From: a virus
Virus record (IMG/VR): IMGVR_UViG_3300005096_000054
Location: 1 to 39,067 of that record
Length of the DNA: 39,067 bases
Direction: 5' to 3' (one strand)
How positions within the stretch are numbered: the stretch's first letter is position 1; each line of letters starts with the position of its first letter. The notes beneath the pieces were generated by a model that saw only the letters and a program-made list of their open reading frames with translations, was not told where the DNA came from and made no database searches. Below, one piece after another: positions 1 through 8,935 of the stretch. The position numbers and the translations under genes were made by a program.

Positions 1-91
1 AGGCCGCGCATATCGAATGGGCTTGAATACCAAGCAACCACAGCGGGGCAGTCAGGCGCTAAGGAACCGATATGGCCTAGCCTTGCGGCAA
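1..91. repeat. 91-bp terminal direct repeat (circular assembly overlap)
   Basis: Bases 1-91 are identical to 38977-39067. The gene cut by the window ends reads through without a frame break when the two copies are merged. This points to a circular or circularly permuted molecule of 38,976 bp, with the repeat left by the assembler, rather than to biological terminal repeats. Confidence 0.93.
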
Positions 92-342
92 CTCAAAGTG
101 ACGGCAAGGGCGCGCTGGTATGGACTGGGGTAGCATTTGCGAGTAATGCCAGCGATACCATATCGAGCCAGACAGCCACACCTGATCCGGGCTTAACGCT
201 TGACAGCAGCTCGATTGACGGAACATCAGTATTGGCCACCATCTCAGGTGGTAACAAGCCTGGTTGCTACGACGTTGTATGCCAGATCGTAACATCTGCA
301 GGCGAAACCATTGAGGCAACGAGACAAGTCAGGATTATCTGA
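1..342 (+). CDS. Fiber-tail adaptor-like protein (3' part of gene split by the window ends)
   Basis: This is the C-terminal 113 codons of a gene that starts with GTG at 38863; joined, it encodes 151 residues. The final 50 residues form an Ig-like beta domain (LTLDSSSIDG ... then GCYDVVCQIVTSAGETIEA) ending in a beta strand. This layout is typical of proteins annotated in other siphophages as fiber-tail adaptors. The stop overlaps the ATG of the next gene (TGATG), so translation is probably coupled. The role is a family-level inference; the open frame and its continuity across the circle are seen directly. Confidence 0.8.
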   Translation, partial: RPRISNGLEYQATTAGQSGAKEPIWPSLAATQSDGKGALVWTGVAFASNASDTISSQTATPDPGLTLDSSSIDGTSVLATISGGNKPGCYDVVCQIVTSAGETIEATRQVRII

Positions 343-935
343 TGGCCGTCATTAGCGTCAAGCATGATCTCGACAAGCTGAAGAAGACGCTTAATCGGTG
401 GGAAAAGAAGCAGATCCCATTCGCTACAAGTCAGGCGCTTAATGATCTGGCGTTCTCAATTAGGAAAGACACAGTTAAAGTATTGTGGCCTCGAAGCGTA
501 CAGGTTAAGCAAAGAGGATTTGCAAATGCTGCATTCAGGGTCGAGAAGGCTACCAAGCGGCACTTAACAGCAGCAGTGTTTGATAGGCTGAATTTGGCTA
601 TATTTCCACGGCAGATTAAAGGCGAGGTTCGAATACCGTATTCAAGCACGCATATGGCCGTGCCTACCTGGTGGGCCAAAACACCGACCGGGAGAATCAA
701 AAGGGCCGCGAGGCTAGGCAGCTCAAAGCTATTCAAAATGCAGAGAAACGGCAGCAGCAAGCCTGGGTTATGGATGAGAACTAGACAAGGCTTGCGATTG
801 ATGTACACGCTTGAGAAAAGGATAAAAGTGCCGAAAGCGTTTCCATTCTTTGAGCTTGGCAAGCGAACGGCAACAGTCCATTGGTCTAGGTTTATGGATA
901 AGCGGTTAAAGGCGGCACTGAAAACTGCAAGATAA
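342..935 (+). CDS. Minor tail protein, gpZ-like
   Basis: A 197-residue, very basic protein. The N-terminus has an amphipathic helix followed by a stretch on alanine/asparagine (SQALNDLAFSIRKDTVKVL), and the middle is rich in Arg and Lys. This resembles the lambda gpZ/minor_tail_Z family, which sits near the head-tail junction and makes DNA injection-competent particles. It is coupled to the fiber-tail adaptor upstream and lies before the terminase genes, a common place for this family. The assignment rests on size, charge and context, without a diagnostic motif. Confidence 0.55.
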   Translation: MAVISVKHDLDKLKKTLNRWEKKQIPFATSQALNDLAFSIRKDTVKVLWPRSVQVKQRGFANAAFRVEKATKRHLTAAVFDRLNLAIFPRQIKGEVRIPYSSTHMAVPTWWAKTPTGRIKRAARLGSSKLFKMQRNGSSKPGLWMRTRQGLRLMYTLEKRIKVPKAFPFFELGKRTATVHWSRFMDKRLKAALKTAR

Positions 936-1001
936 TCGAGCCGACCAAGTGAGTAAACACCGGGCCGACTCTAACCAAAGCAACCTATAATGGAGGTCGA
1001 A

Positions 1002-1751
1002 ATGGCTGGAAAGAAGTGTACCAAATGCGGCGTAACTAAATCTCTGTCCTCTTACTATAAGGATGGAAGGATTATCTGCGGGTATAAATCGGCGTGCAAT
1101 GACTGCATGAGGCCGCAGCAAACACGAGCCGCGAGGCATAGGAGAAAATACCAACATAGATTGGTTGAGTATTTTAGACGACTGCCGAATTATAGTGGAA
1201 GCCTTGAGGAATATGCGGAATGGGCAGAAGCAAGAGGAAGCGGTTGGAATAGTCATTCAGCACTATCTGCATGGGTTGTAAAGCATACAAAGAAACCTGC
1301 AAAGCACCTGCTCTGCAAAGAATGCAAATCGACATCAGGATCTAGGATGTATTGCAGTTCTCGATGCAATTTTAGGTGGCGGTACAACAACGATTCGTCA
1401 TTTAGGCTGTCAGAATGCTTGCGCCGGCAAGTTAACAAATCTCTTGAATGTGAAAGAGCTAACAACGCGATTCGACGGGTGTTGAGGGGCAAGGGGTCGT
1501 TCATAATTAACTTGTTGGGGTGCAATGCACAGACATTCTACGACCACATGATTAAGCAAATGCCTAATGATATGACTGAGGCAGACCTATCAAGCGGCGA
1601 TGTTCATATAGATCATATCAGAGGGCGAGCATTGTTTGACTTAACTGACCCAAAGCAATGGCAGGAATGCTGGCACTTTACAAACCTGAGACCGTTATGG
1701 GCAATTGATAATTGGTCAAGACCGAAAGACTGCAGAGACGTTCTATTGTGA
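1002..1751 (+). CDS. HNH endonuclease with zinc-finger N-terminus
   Basis: A 249-residue protein. It begins with CxxC pairs (KCTKCG, later CNDC), has a second cysteine cluster near residues 105-125, and ends with an HNH-type core: an Asp-His pair (IDHIRGR), then LRPLWAIDNWSR with the conserved Asn. The ATG at 1002 was preferred to the ATG at 990 because GGAGGT lies 5 nt before it. The gene stands between tail and terminase genes and is rich in AGG/AGA codons, which fits a free-standing homing nuclease. An HK97 gp74-like role at cos is an alternative because of its position. Confidence 0.8.
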   Translation: MAGKKCTKCGVTKSLSSYYKDGRIICGYKSACNDCMRPQQTRAARHRRKYQHRLVEYFRRLPNYSGSLEEYAEWAEARGSGWNSHSALSAWVVKHTKKPAKHLLCKECKSTSGSRMYCSSRCNFRWRYNNDSSFRLSECLRRQVNKSLECERANNAIRRVLRGKGSFIINLLGCNAQTFYDHMIKQMPNDMTEADLSSGDVHIDHIRGRALFDLTDPKQWQECWHFTNLRPLWAIDNWSRPKDCRDVLL

Positions 1752-1941
1752 CGTAAGTGATTGATAGTGCATCGGTCAGCAAGCAGTGACCTGCACTGGT
1801 CATAGATGTTGTTATTATTCAAGTACTTACGGGTCCTTCCGGCACTTGCACTCATCGGGTAGCGGGACGCAAGGCGTAGAATTAGAAAATCACCGCACTA
1901 AGGATTGTTGTTTGCAAATGCAGATATTCAAAGAAGGCGAA
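1752..1941. other. Non-coding gap before terminase; candidate packaging (cos/TerS-binding) region
   Basis: This 190-bp gap precedes the small terminase gene, where cos-type phages often keep their packaging site. It contains three copies of one pentamer in alternating orientation: GGTCA at 1774-1778, TGACC at 1787-1791 and GGTCA at 1798-1802, giving two nested dyads. A GC-rich segment lies near 1830-1870. The packaging role is inferred from position and dyads; no cosN can be proven from sequence. Confidence 0.35.
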
Positions 1942-2481
1942 ATGTGGTTGGCAAAACAAAAGGTTGCCGCAGCCTTTTTTGGCGTTTCAATCCAAGCATT
2001 TCAGAAGTGGGATGTTGAGTGCATCCGAGAAGAGGGCCGGTCAAAGCTATATGACGTTCGCGCCATCCAGGATGACAAGAATCGCCAAAGTGCTGATTCT
2101 GCGGAAGAACTTAATCTGACCGAAGAACGCGCCCGACTTGCCAAAGAGTCAGCCGATAAGTTGGAAATGGAAAACAAAGTCCGCCGTGGCGATCTGGCAG
2201 AAGTAGCTGATATTCAATCGGCTGTCGTGTCCGTGATTCACGCGACGAAAGCCCGAATACTAGCTATTCCGGCACAGTTATCACGGTATTTGGAAAATCA
2301 GACATCTCAAAACATAGAAACCCAATTACATGACGCACTCCACGATGCACTTGAAGACCTTTCTGAATTGTCTGAAAGTCGCCCACAAGCCGCCAAAAAG
2401 GCTAACGGTCAGTCAGTGGGCAGATCAGGAGCGAAAACTAAGTCCAGAGGCAAGCGCGCTGCCGGGCAGGTGGCGCACTGA
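1942..2481 (+). CDS. terS: Terminase small subunit (Nu1-like)
   Basis: A 179-residue protein. Its first 35 residues look like the Nu1 winged-helix motif (KQKVAAAFFGVSIQAFQKWD), the DNA-recognition part that binds the packaging site. A long charged helical region follows, then a basic tail. The open frame extends upstream to 1786, but the ATG at 1942 has a good Shine-Dalgarno (AGAAGGCGAA) and starts exactly at the conserved domain. The 3' end overlaps terL by about 150 bp in another frame. It should form the packaging motor with the large subunit. Confidence 0.85.
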   Translation: MWLAKQKVAAAFFGVSIQAFQKWDVECIREEGRSKLYDVRAIQDDKNRQSADSAEELNLTEERARLAKESADKLEMENKVRRGDLAEVADIQSAVVSVIHATKARILAIPAQLSRYLENQTSQNIETQLHDALHDALEDLSELSESRPQAAKKANGQSVGRSGAKTKSRGKRAAGQVAH

Positions 2482-4141
2482 TATAGCGCCGTACCAGCGC
2501 GGTGTTATGGACGCGTTCAACGATCCTGATACATGGATGGTTGTCTGGATGAAGTCTAGCCAGGTGGGGGCGACTGAGATACTGAACAACACTATCGGCT
2601 ATTACATGGACCATCAGCCGGCACCAATGCTGATACTTCAGCCCACACTTGAAATGGGCAAGGCTTGGAGCAAGGACAGACTTAGTCCGATGCTTCGGGA
2701 CACGCCGGCCATTAGTAAGCTGGTGGGCGAGAAGCGGTCGAAAGATTCAGAAAACACGATCATGCACAAGGTCTTTCCGGGCGGTCATTTAACGATTGCC
2801 GGGGCCAACTCTGCAGCGTCACTTGCTTCAAGACCAATCAGGATATTGGTTGCTGACGAAATTGATCGATACCCGCCGAGCGCTGGTGCTGAAGGCGATC
2901 CGTTGAATCTGGCAATGAAGCGGACGACGACGTTCTGGAATCGGAAAGTTTATGCCTGCAGCACGCCAACCGTGAAAGGCAAGAGCAGAATCGAGGCAGC
3001 GTTCGAGGGATCGAACCAACAGTATTATTTCGTGCCGTGCCCTGACTGTGACGAATACCAACAGTTGAAGTGGGCACAGTTGAAGTGGGATGACGGCAAG
3101 CCAGAGACAGCGTTCTATTGTTGCGAGTGCTGTGGATCTGTTATTGACCACAAGTCGAAGCGCGGCATGCTTGCACAGGGAGAATGGCGATCTACTCAGC
3201 CGGATAATGGGGTGGCCGGGTTTCACCTGTCAGAGCTTTATTCTCCGTGGGTAACTTGGGTTGAAATGGCAACGGCCTTTCTGGAAGCAAAGCGACTTCC
3301 TGAGACGCTGAAGACATTCATTAACACCTCGCTTGGCGAGACTTGGGAAGAAGAGGCCGAGAAGCTTGACCCGCATGTGATTATGGATCGGGCAGAGGAC
3401 TACGAAGTCCCTGAAGGCGTGCTTGTCATTACTGCAGCGGTTGATGTTCAAGACGACCGCATCGAGGTCGAGGCGAAAGGCTGGGGTCTTGAGTTTGAAT
3501 CCTGGTCGATAGATCACGAAATCTGGTATGGCGATCCGTCCAGGCGTGAATTGTGGGAAAGGCTGGATAAATACCTGCAGCAGATATGGCAGCGAGACGA
3601 TGGTCAGCCAATGCGCATTGCAACGGCGATGATCGACTCTGGCGGACACCATACTGATGACGTTTATCGGTTCTGTAAGAAGCGTTACGGGCGCAGGATA
3701 TTTGCCATCAAAGGCATGGGTGGTGTTCGCGAGATCGTGTCCAGACCGACGAAAAACAATCGTGTCAAATGCCCGTTGTTCAGTGTTGGCGTTGATCGCT
3801 GCAAGGACTTGATTTTCTGGCGATTGAATCTTGAAGGTCCTGGTCCGGGATATATGCACTTTCCGACTCGATACGATCAGGAGTTTTTCGAGCAACTGAC
3901 TGCCGAGGAAAGGCGCGACAAGTACATTCAGGGAAAGAAGGTTAGTTATTACCACCAGAACAGAAAGCGCAACGAGGCGCTTGATCTTAGTGTTTACAAT
4001 ATCGCTGCAGTTGAATTGCTTAATCCGGACTTTGATGCTTTATCTAAAACATCTGAGCCCGAGAAGGACAAGCCGGCACAGCGCCACCCACTTGCTTCAC
4101 ATAAACCGAGCAGAAATTTTGCGACAGGTTGGAAACGATGA
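2330..4141 (+). CDS. terL: Terminase large subunit (GpA family)
   Basis: A 603-residue ATPase-nuclease of the lambda gpA type that pumps and cuts DNA. It has a Walker A-like loop at about residues 75-82 (KSSQVGAT) and Walker B at 172-177 (ILVADE). Cysteine pairs near 237/240 and 265/268 suggest a zinc ribbon. The C-terminal nuclease starts at an acidic strand (TAAVDVQDDR). LTVSQWADQERKLSPEA near residue 25 is the usual start of conservation. The exact start (2330, 2345 or a later codon) is uncertain because of the long overlap with terS. It partners terS and the portal. Confidence 0.97.
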   Translation: MTHSTMHLKTFLNCLKVAHKPPKRLTVSQWADQERKLSPEASALPGRWRTDIAPYQRGVMDAFNDPDTWMVVWMKSSQVGATEILNNTIGYYMDHQPAPMLILQPTLEMGKAWSKDRLSPMLRDTPAISKLVGEKRSKDSENTIMHKVFPGGHLTIAGANSAASLASRPIRILVADEIDRYPPSAGAEGDPLNLAMKRTTTFWNRKVYACSTPTVKGKSRIEAAFEGSNQQYYFVPCPDCDEYQQLKWAQLKWDDGKPETAFYCCECCGSVIDHKSKRGMLAQGEWRSTQPDNGVAGFHLSELYSPWVTWVEMATAFLEAKRLPETLKTFINTSLGETWEEEAEKLDPHVIMDRAEDYEVPEGVLVITAAVDVQDDRIEVEAKGWGLEFESWSIDHEIWYGDPSRRELWERLDKYLQQIWQRDDGQPMRIATAMIDSGGHHTDDVYRFCKKRYGRRIFAIKGMGGVREIVSRPTKNNRVKCPLFSVGVDRCKDLIFWRLNLEGPGPGYMHFPTRYDQEFFEQLTAEERRDKYIQGKKVSYYHQNRKRNEALDLSVYNIAAVELLNPDFDALSKTSEPEKDKPAQRHPLASHKPSRNFATGWKR

Positions 4142-4701
4142 CGGATATAAAAGCAATCGAACCAACTGAGATTATTTCCGGCGATACGGTTGAGTGGACC
4201 ATTGCTGATGGGGATAGACCCGCTCCCACATGGGTTCTTACCTATTCACTGGTAAGGGCAGGATGCGACAAGATCGTACTCACAGCCGCCGATAATGGTG
4301 ATGGCTCGCATCTAATTTCAGAGCTTGCCGCTACAACGTCTAATTGGGATGCTGGAGAATATCACTGGCAAAGACACTTCACGAGCGGAGCCGTTAGGGA
4401 GACCAGGGGATCAGGATGGATATTAGTCAAAGCGGATTATGCGTCCACGACAGCAGATCCACGATCACATGTAAAACGAACCCTTGATGCGCTAGAGGCC
4501 GTACGTGAAAACAAAGCAAGCGGGGATCAGTTGAGCATGTCAATTCAGGGAAGATCGGTTTCTCGTATGAACTGGGATGAAATCAATTCCGCTTATGACC
4601 ACTTCAAAAGATTGTTCGATGCTGAGGTTTCAGCCGAGAAATCAAAAAGAGGCATTCCCGACAAGTCGAGCAGAATAAAGGTGCAGTTCGATAATGCGTA
4701 A
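4129..4701 (+). CDS. Head-tail connector: beta domain fused to gpW-like domain
   Basis: A 190-residue protein that starts inside terL and ends inside the portal gene. Residues 1-115 form a beta-rich domain (GDTVEWTIADGD, WDAGEYHWQRHF, GSGWILVKAD) seen as a separate small protein or N-terminal domain in related phages. Residues 120-190 resemble a gpW-like head-completion domain (SIQGRSVSRMNWDEINSA, then a helix and IKVQF at the end). gpW proteins seal the portal vertex before tail joining. The domain call rests on the short RSVSRM motif plus position between terL and portal. Confidence 0.75.
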   Translation: METMTDIKAIEPTEIISGDTVEWTIADGDRPAPTWVLTYSLVRAGCDKIVLTAADNGDGSHLISELAATTSNWDAGEYHWQRHFTSGAVRETRGSGWILVKADYASTTADPRSHVKRTLDALEAVRENKASGDQLSMSIQGRSVSRMNWDEINSAYDHFKRLFDAEVSAEKSKRGIPDKSSRIKVQFDNA

Positions 4702-6166
4702 CTTTTTGCGCAAGCTGTTCGGCTCAAAGGCGAATCATGGCAAGTCGAGCTGGAGGTCATTTAAGGCCGCGCTAGAAAATCGTATCACTAATTCGTGGAC
4801 ATCGACCGCAACGCCTGCGAATTACGACATCAGGAAAGATTTTAAGGTTTTAATCGCCCGTGCCAGAGACCTGTCAAAGAACAACGATTATGTGAAACGT
4901 TATCTGGGAATGGTCAGGTCAAATGTTGTTGGCCCGAACGGAATTACTTTGCAATCGCGCGTGCCGTCAACGACCAACATTAACGGGATTGATACCGTTG
5001 CGGCAAGCGCTATAGAGGAAGCATGGGCGGATTGGAGCATGCTTGGCGTGCCCGAGGTGACTGGGCGTCATAGCTGGATTAGCCTACAAAGCCAGTTTAT
5101 CTCTAATTTAATGTCTGAAGGTGAGGTGCTGTACCGGAAAATACCGGGTTGGCAATCAAACAAATACAGATTCGCGGTGCAAGTCCTTGATGTGATGGAC
5201 TTACCTGTAGAGCTAAATCATGAAGCGGGTGAGAATCCCGTTGTGATGGGGGTTGAGCTTAATGAATGGAACAGGCCGATTGCGTATCACATGCGTCAAC
5301 GCAGGGCAACGAACGATACTTATTCTCATAATGGCCAGAGCTTTTTAAGAGTACCTGCTGACGAAATAATTCATGCATTCTTGCCTGAAATGGTAATGCA
5401 GACTCGCGGTGTTTCGCCCATGACGTCAGCGATGATGCGGCTTAACATGCTTGAGGGTTATGAAGAAGCAGCGGTTGTGTCCGCCAGAATGGGCGCGTCA
5501 ACAATGGGATTTTTTACGCGGACCGACGAATCAGCGTCTTTTACCGGAGATGATAAAAACGAAGACGGATCGCTTGTAATGGGTGTGTCGCCGGGAGAGT
5601 TTCGAGAATTACCGCCCGGCATGGATATCAGCATGTTCGACCCAAAAACGCCTAGTGACCAATATGCGGCGTTTGTAAAGTCCACTTTACGTGGTATTTC
5701 TTCTGGTCTTGGCGTTAGCTATAACATGCTGGCAAACGATCTTGAGAACGTAAACTTTTCCAGTATTCGGACTGGCGTTCTTGAAGATCGGGAAGTATGG
5801 AAGTGCCTGCAACGATTTACGATAGACGCATTCTGTAGGCCGATTTTCGAAGAATGGACAAACAGCGCAATATTGTCAGGAGGCTTGTTAATTGCCGGAA
5901 AAGAGCCGTCATCTGGTCCTGAAAGGTACAGAGCCGCGTCATTTCAGGGCCGCCGATGGTCTTGGGTTGATCCATTTAAGGACGCAAAAACCGCGCAGAT
6001 TTTAATAAGCGAGCGACTGACTAGCCGAAGTAACATTATTCGTGACATGGGGCTTGACCCTGATGAAGTTTGGGCAGATCTTGCATTAGAAAAGCAAACG
6101 CTTGAATCGCTCGGCATACCACCAGAATCTATTGAGGTAAATGTAAATGAAAACGATCAAGCATAA
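4694..6166 (+). CDS. Portal protein (lambda gpB family)
   Basis: A 490-residue protein of normal length for the family. Near residues 55-90 it carries the helix with the alternating Arg/Asn pattern (ARDLSKNNDYVKRYLGM) and the NVVGPNGITLQ loop that mark lambda-type portals. It would form the dodecameric channel at the capsid vertex and dock terminase. It overlaps its neighbours on both sides by a few bases, so translation is coupled. Confidence 0.95.
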   Translation: MRNFLRKLFGSKANHGKSSWRSFKAALENRITNSWTSTATPANYDIRKDFKVLIARARDLSKNNDYVKRYLGMVRSNVVGPNGITLQSRVPSTTNINGIDTVAASAIEEAWADWSMLGVPEVTGRHSWISLQSQFISNLMSEGEVLYRKIPGWQSNKYRFAVQVLDVMDLPVELNHEAGENPVVMGVELNEWNRPIAYHMRQRRATNDTYSHNGQSFLRVPADEIIHAFLPEMVMQTRGVSPMTSAMMRLNMLEGYEEAAVVSARMGASTMGFFTRTDESASFTGDDKNEDGSLVMGVSPGEFRELPPGMDISMFDPKTPSDQYAAFVKSTLRGISSGLGVSYNMLANDLENVNFSSIRTGVLEDREVWKCLQRFTIDAFCRPIFEEWTNSAILSGGLLIAGKEPSSGPERYRAASFQGRRWSWVDPFKDAKTAQILISERLTSRSNIIRDMGLDPDEVWADLALEKQTLESLGIPPESIEVNVNENDQA

Positions 6167-7970
6167 CGGGCTTTTAACCCGGACATTTTGCATTCAAGAG
6201 CGTGAAGACATCGACAAAGAAAGCAGGACTGTCGAGCTTGCATTTAGCTCAGAAGAGCCTGTCGAGCGTTGGTTCGGCACAGAGATACTAGATCATAGCG
6301 CTAGCGCTGTTCGCCTGGACAGGCTAAACAACGGTGGCGCTTTGTTGGTTGATCACGACTCTAGAGACCATATCGGGGTAGTGGAATCATCAACAGTCGG
6401 AGCAGATCGGCGGGGTCGAGCTGTTGTTCGTTTTGGTAAAAGCGAGCGTGCCGATGAGATATTTAATGATGTGGTTGACGGAATTCGCAGTCTCGTTAGT
6501 GTTGGCTATCGAATTCACAAGGTCGAGGAAGACCGAAATGAAGACACGTTCAGGGCAACTGATTGGGAGCCGCATGAGATATCGATTGTCTCTGTTCCCG
6601 CTGATGCATCTGTCGGTGTTGGCCGTACTGATGAAGACACTGAATACAAATTTGACGTTCTTGAGAAAGAACAACGATCTATAGAGGTAATAAAAGTGAA
6701 AGATAAAGAAAAGAAAGTTGATGCCTTGAGCGTAGAAGAAATTCGCGCGCAGGCAGAGGCGCTTGCAGAGTCTAAGATCCTCGAACGAATGAACGAAGAG
6801 GATAAGATTCGCGAGACCGCAAAGGCACACAAGCAGGAAGAAGTCGGCGAAACCGCGATTCGTGAACGCAAGTCGTTTAACGATTTTAGGTCGATGCTTC
6901 TTGAAGACTATGTGTCCCGCGTGAAGCCGATTGATGTGTCTGTGGCAGACCCGGATTTGTCGGAAAAAGAACGCAAGCGCTATTCGATCCGAAAGGTATT
7001 GAATTTCCTCGCCAATCCGACAAACCCTGCAATTCGTAGCGATGCTGCATTCGAGCTTGAGGTATCCGGCGATATTGCTGATCGGTCGAAGTCTTCACCG
7101 CAAGGCGTGTTCATGCCTTCTGGCGCATTCCAGCGTGTTTTGACTGCTGGAACACCGACTGATGGTGCAGAAATTGTTGCAACGAACTTGCTGGCGTCTG
7201 ACTTCATTGACGTTCTTCGCAACAGCATGGCGACAATGCAACTCGGCGCAAGAGTACTTGACGGCCTGGTCGGCGATGTAGCGATTCCTCGAAAAACCTC
7301 TGGCTCTGCCGGCGGATGGATTGCGACTGAGGGCGGAAACTCCGGGCTAAGTGAGCCGCAGTTCGATCAAGTCACGCTGACACCAAGAACGGTTGGTGCT
7401 TATGGCGAATACACGAGACAGCTTCTGATGCAGTCTACACCGTCAATTGACGGGTTATTGCAGGACGATTTGTCACAAGGCATCGCACTCGCAATTGATC
7501 AGGCCGTGCTTGAAGGATCTGGTGCCGCTGGTCAGCCGACTGGTTTGCGCAATCAGACCGGCGTGTTGACTTCGACGATTGCAGCAGCAGGCTCGCCAAC
7601 CTGGACGGAAATTGTCGAGTTCGAAACCGATGTTGCGGCATCAAACGCTTTAATGGGGAGTTTGGGTTGGATCATACGGGCAGCAGTCCGAGGCAATCTG
7701 AAAACGACTGAAAAAGCGGCTGGCACTGCAAGGTTCGTTATGGGCGATAGCAATGAGCTAAATGGCTATCGCACAGAAGTAAGCGAACAGGGAGCGGCAA
7801 ACGCTTTGTACTTCGGAAACTGGGCCGATATTTTGATCGGAATGTGGGGGTCTCTGGATTTGATCGTAGATCCTTACACGAACTCCTTGTCAGGTACTGT
7901 GCGCGTTGTTGCGCTGCAGTCTGCTGATGTTGGCATTCGTCATCCGGAATCGTTCTCAATCAACGTGTAG
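6147..7970 (+). CDS. Fused prohead protease and HK97-fold major capsid protein
   Basis: A 607-residue polyprotein. Residues 1-165 are a U35-type prohead protease: candidate catalytic His70 (LLVDHDSRDH), Ser118 (VSVGY) and the EISIVSVPAD strand near 144-153. Residues about 190-255 are a highly charged coiled coil that could act as a scaffold (delta-like) segment. Residues about 300-607 are the HK97-fold capsid protein (GAEIVATNLLASDFIDVLRN, then GEYTRQLLMQS). Such proteins normally cleave themselves to release the capsid subunit. A strong terminator follows directly, so capsid message probably dominates. Confidence 0.93.
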   Translation: MKTIKHNGLLTRTFCIQEREDIDKESRTVELAFSSEEPVERWFGTEILDHSASAVRLDRLNNGGALLVDHDSRDHIGVVESSTVGADRRGRAVVRFGKSERADEIFNDVVDGIRSLVSVGYRIHKVEEDRNEDTFRATDWEPHEISIVSVPADASVGVGRTDEDTEYKFDVLEKEQRSIEVIKVKDKEKKVDALSVEEIRAQAEALAESKILERMNEEDKIRETAKAHKQEEVGETAIRERKSFNDFRSMLLEDYVSRVKPIDVSVADPDLSEKERKRYSIRKVLNFLANPTNPAIRSDAAFELEVSGDIADRSKSSPQGVFMPSGAFQRVLTAGTPTDGAEIVATNLLASDFIDVLRNSMATMQLGARVLDGLVGDVAIPRKTSGSAGGWIATEGGNSGLSEPQFDQVTLTPRTVGAYGEYTRQLLMQSTPSIDGLLQDDLSQGIALAIDQAVLEGSGAAGQPTGLRNQTGVLTSTIAAAGSPTWTEIVEFETDVAASNALMGSLGWIIRAAVRGNLKTTEKAAGTARFVMGDSNELNGYRTEVSEQGAANALYFGNWADILIGMWGSLDLIVDPYTNSLSGTVRVVALQSADVGIRHPESFSINV

Positions 7971-7978
7971 TTAGTGAG

Positions 7979-8003
7979 GCGGCCTTCGGGCCGCTTTTCT
8001 TTT
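7979..8003 (+). terminator. Rho-independent terminator after capsid gene
   Basis: GCGGCC at 7979-7984 pairs with GGCCGC at 7989-7994 across a stable TTCG tetraloop and is followed by TTTTCTTTT. It lies 9 bp after the capsid stop, inside the late operon, so it must be partial or overridden by antitermination for the tail genes to be expressed. Confidence 0.9.
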
Positions 8004-8014
8004 AAGGAAAAATT

Positions 8015-8200
8015 ATGAAAGTTGTTATGTTACGGCAATGCAATGTCGGCGGTAAGTCGCGGAAGATTGGCGAGGAAGTTGATGCAACGCCTTCTGAGGC
8101 TCATTACTTAACCGGGTCTAAACTTGCGAGACATGCAGGCGACCTTGGAAAAGCGAAATCAGAGCGGCTGACGACACGATCAATGAAGAACAAGTCTTAA
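8015..8200 (+). CDS. Small head protein, unknown
   Basis: A 61-residue protein after the capsid terminator. Its start is preceded by AAGGAAAAATT. The N-terminal beta part (KVVMLRQCNVGGKSRKIGEE) resembles short proteins found between capsid and connector genes in many siphophages. No function is known to me. Its stop overlaps the next start (TAATG). Confidence 0.7.
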   Translation: MKVVMLRQCNVGGKSRKIGEEVDATPSEAHYLTGSKLARHAGDLGKAKSERLTTRSMKNKS

Positions 8201-8487
8201 TGATTGAGTCTGAGCACGATCGACTGGAAATACTAAAGGCGTTAGGCGAGCAAGTCACGATCAATGGTGTCGAGGTGTGGGTCACTTTCGACAAATCCTA
8301 CATCGAGGAACTGGCTGGACCGGGCGCGGCATCGTCTGAACCTGAGCTGATTGGCAGAACGTCTGACCTTGATTCATTTGTGCAAAGCGACGTTGTTGAA
8401 CGCGATAACGGGGAAAAATACCGCATTCGTAAGCCTGAGCCAGATGGAACGGGCATGTCTTTAGTCAGGCTTAGAAATTATGGCTGA
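8200..8487 (+). CDS. Head-tail joining protein, probable
   Basis: A 95-residue protein with mixed beta content (VTINGVEVWVTFD, then NGEKYRIRKPEPDG). Size, order after the capsid and coupling with the tail terminator gene suggest a gpFII/head-closure type connector. No diagnostic motif is visible. Confidence 0.6.
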   Translation: MIESEHDRLEILKALGEQVTINGVEVWVTFDKSYIEELAGPGAASSEPELIGRTSDLDSFVQSDVVERDNGEKYRIRKPEPDGTGMSLVRLRNYG

Positions 8488-8935
8488 CCATCGCGCAGAA
8501 CAAATTCTCGCAGCAGTCAAAACAACACTTGAGGCTGATGGTACGTTTTCAGTGTTTCGTGACCATGTCGACGCGCTAACCGGGACGCTTCAACAGCTTC
8601 CGGCCGCCTGTATTTTCTCAGGCGATGACGTACCGCGTGGCGATACCGGCTTTGAGGTTATCGGATCATACGATTCGGTGCTGACGGTTTATATCGATGC
8701 CTGGGAACAGGCAGATCGTGATACTGGCGTCATCACGAAGTTGATGGATATTCGAAAGAAAATTCACATAGCCCTGATGGGTTCGACCCGGTTGGGGCTT
8801 TCATTCGTTTTCAATCTGTCGCCGGCTGGCGCAGATGAACCAGAGTTGTCCGCAGATGGTGAGGCAATCACCGGAAAGCTACGGACGCTTTGGATGATGG
8901 AGTATCGATCCAGTGTCACAGATCCCAGCGCATAA
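8480..8935 (+). CDS. Tail terminator protein (gpU-like)
   Basis: A 151-residue protein. The opening helix (HRAEQILAAVKTTLEADG), the central LPAACIF strand, and alternating strands and helix fit the gpU/tail-terminator family, which caps the tail tube and joins it to the head. It overlaps the upstream connector by 8 bp and lies just before the tail tube gene, the expected place. Confidence 0.7.
   Translation: MADHRAEQILAAVKTTLEADGTFSVFRDHVDALTGTLQQLPAACIFSGDDVPRGDTGFEVIGSYDSVLTVYIDAWEQADRDTGVITKLMDIRKKIHIALMGSTRLGLSFVFNLSPAGADEPELSADGEAITGKLRTLWMMEYRSSVTDPSA

Noticed and set aside
431-862. 143-codon antisense frame in the gpZ-like gene
   Set aside because: Shadow of the + strand gene; low-complexity hydrophobic translation without a Shine-Dalgarno.
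1786-1941. Upstream extension of the small terminase gene
   Set aside because: The extra residues are Cys/His/Ser-rich and not domain-like; the ATG at 1942 has a Shine-Dalgarno and starts at the Nu1-like motif.
3230-3955. 241-codon open frame on the - strand inside terL
   Set aside because: It lies fully antisense to a well-conserved gene, has no start signal and no protein-like pattern.
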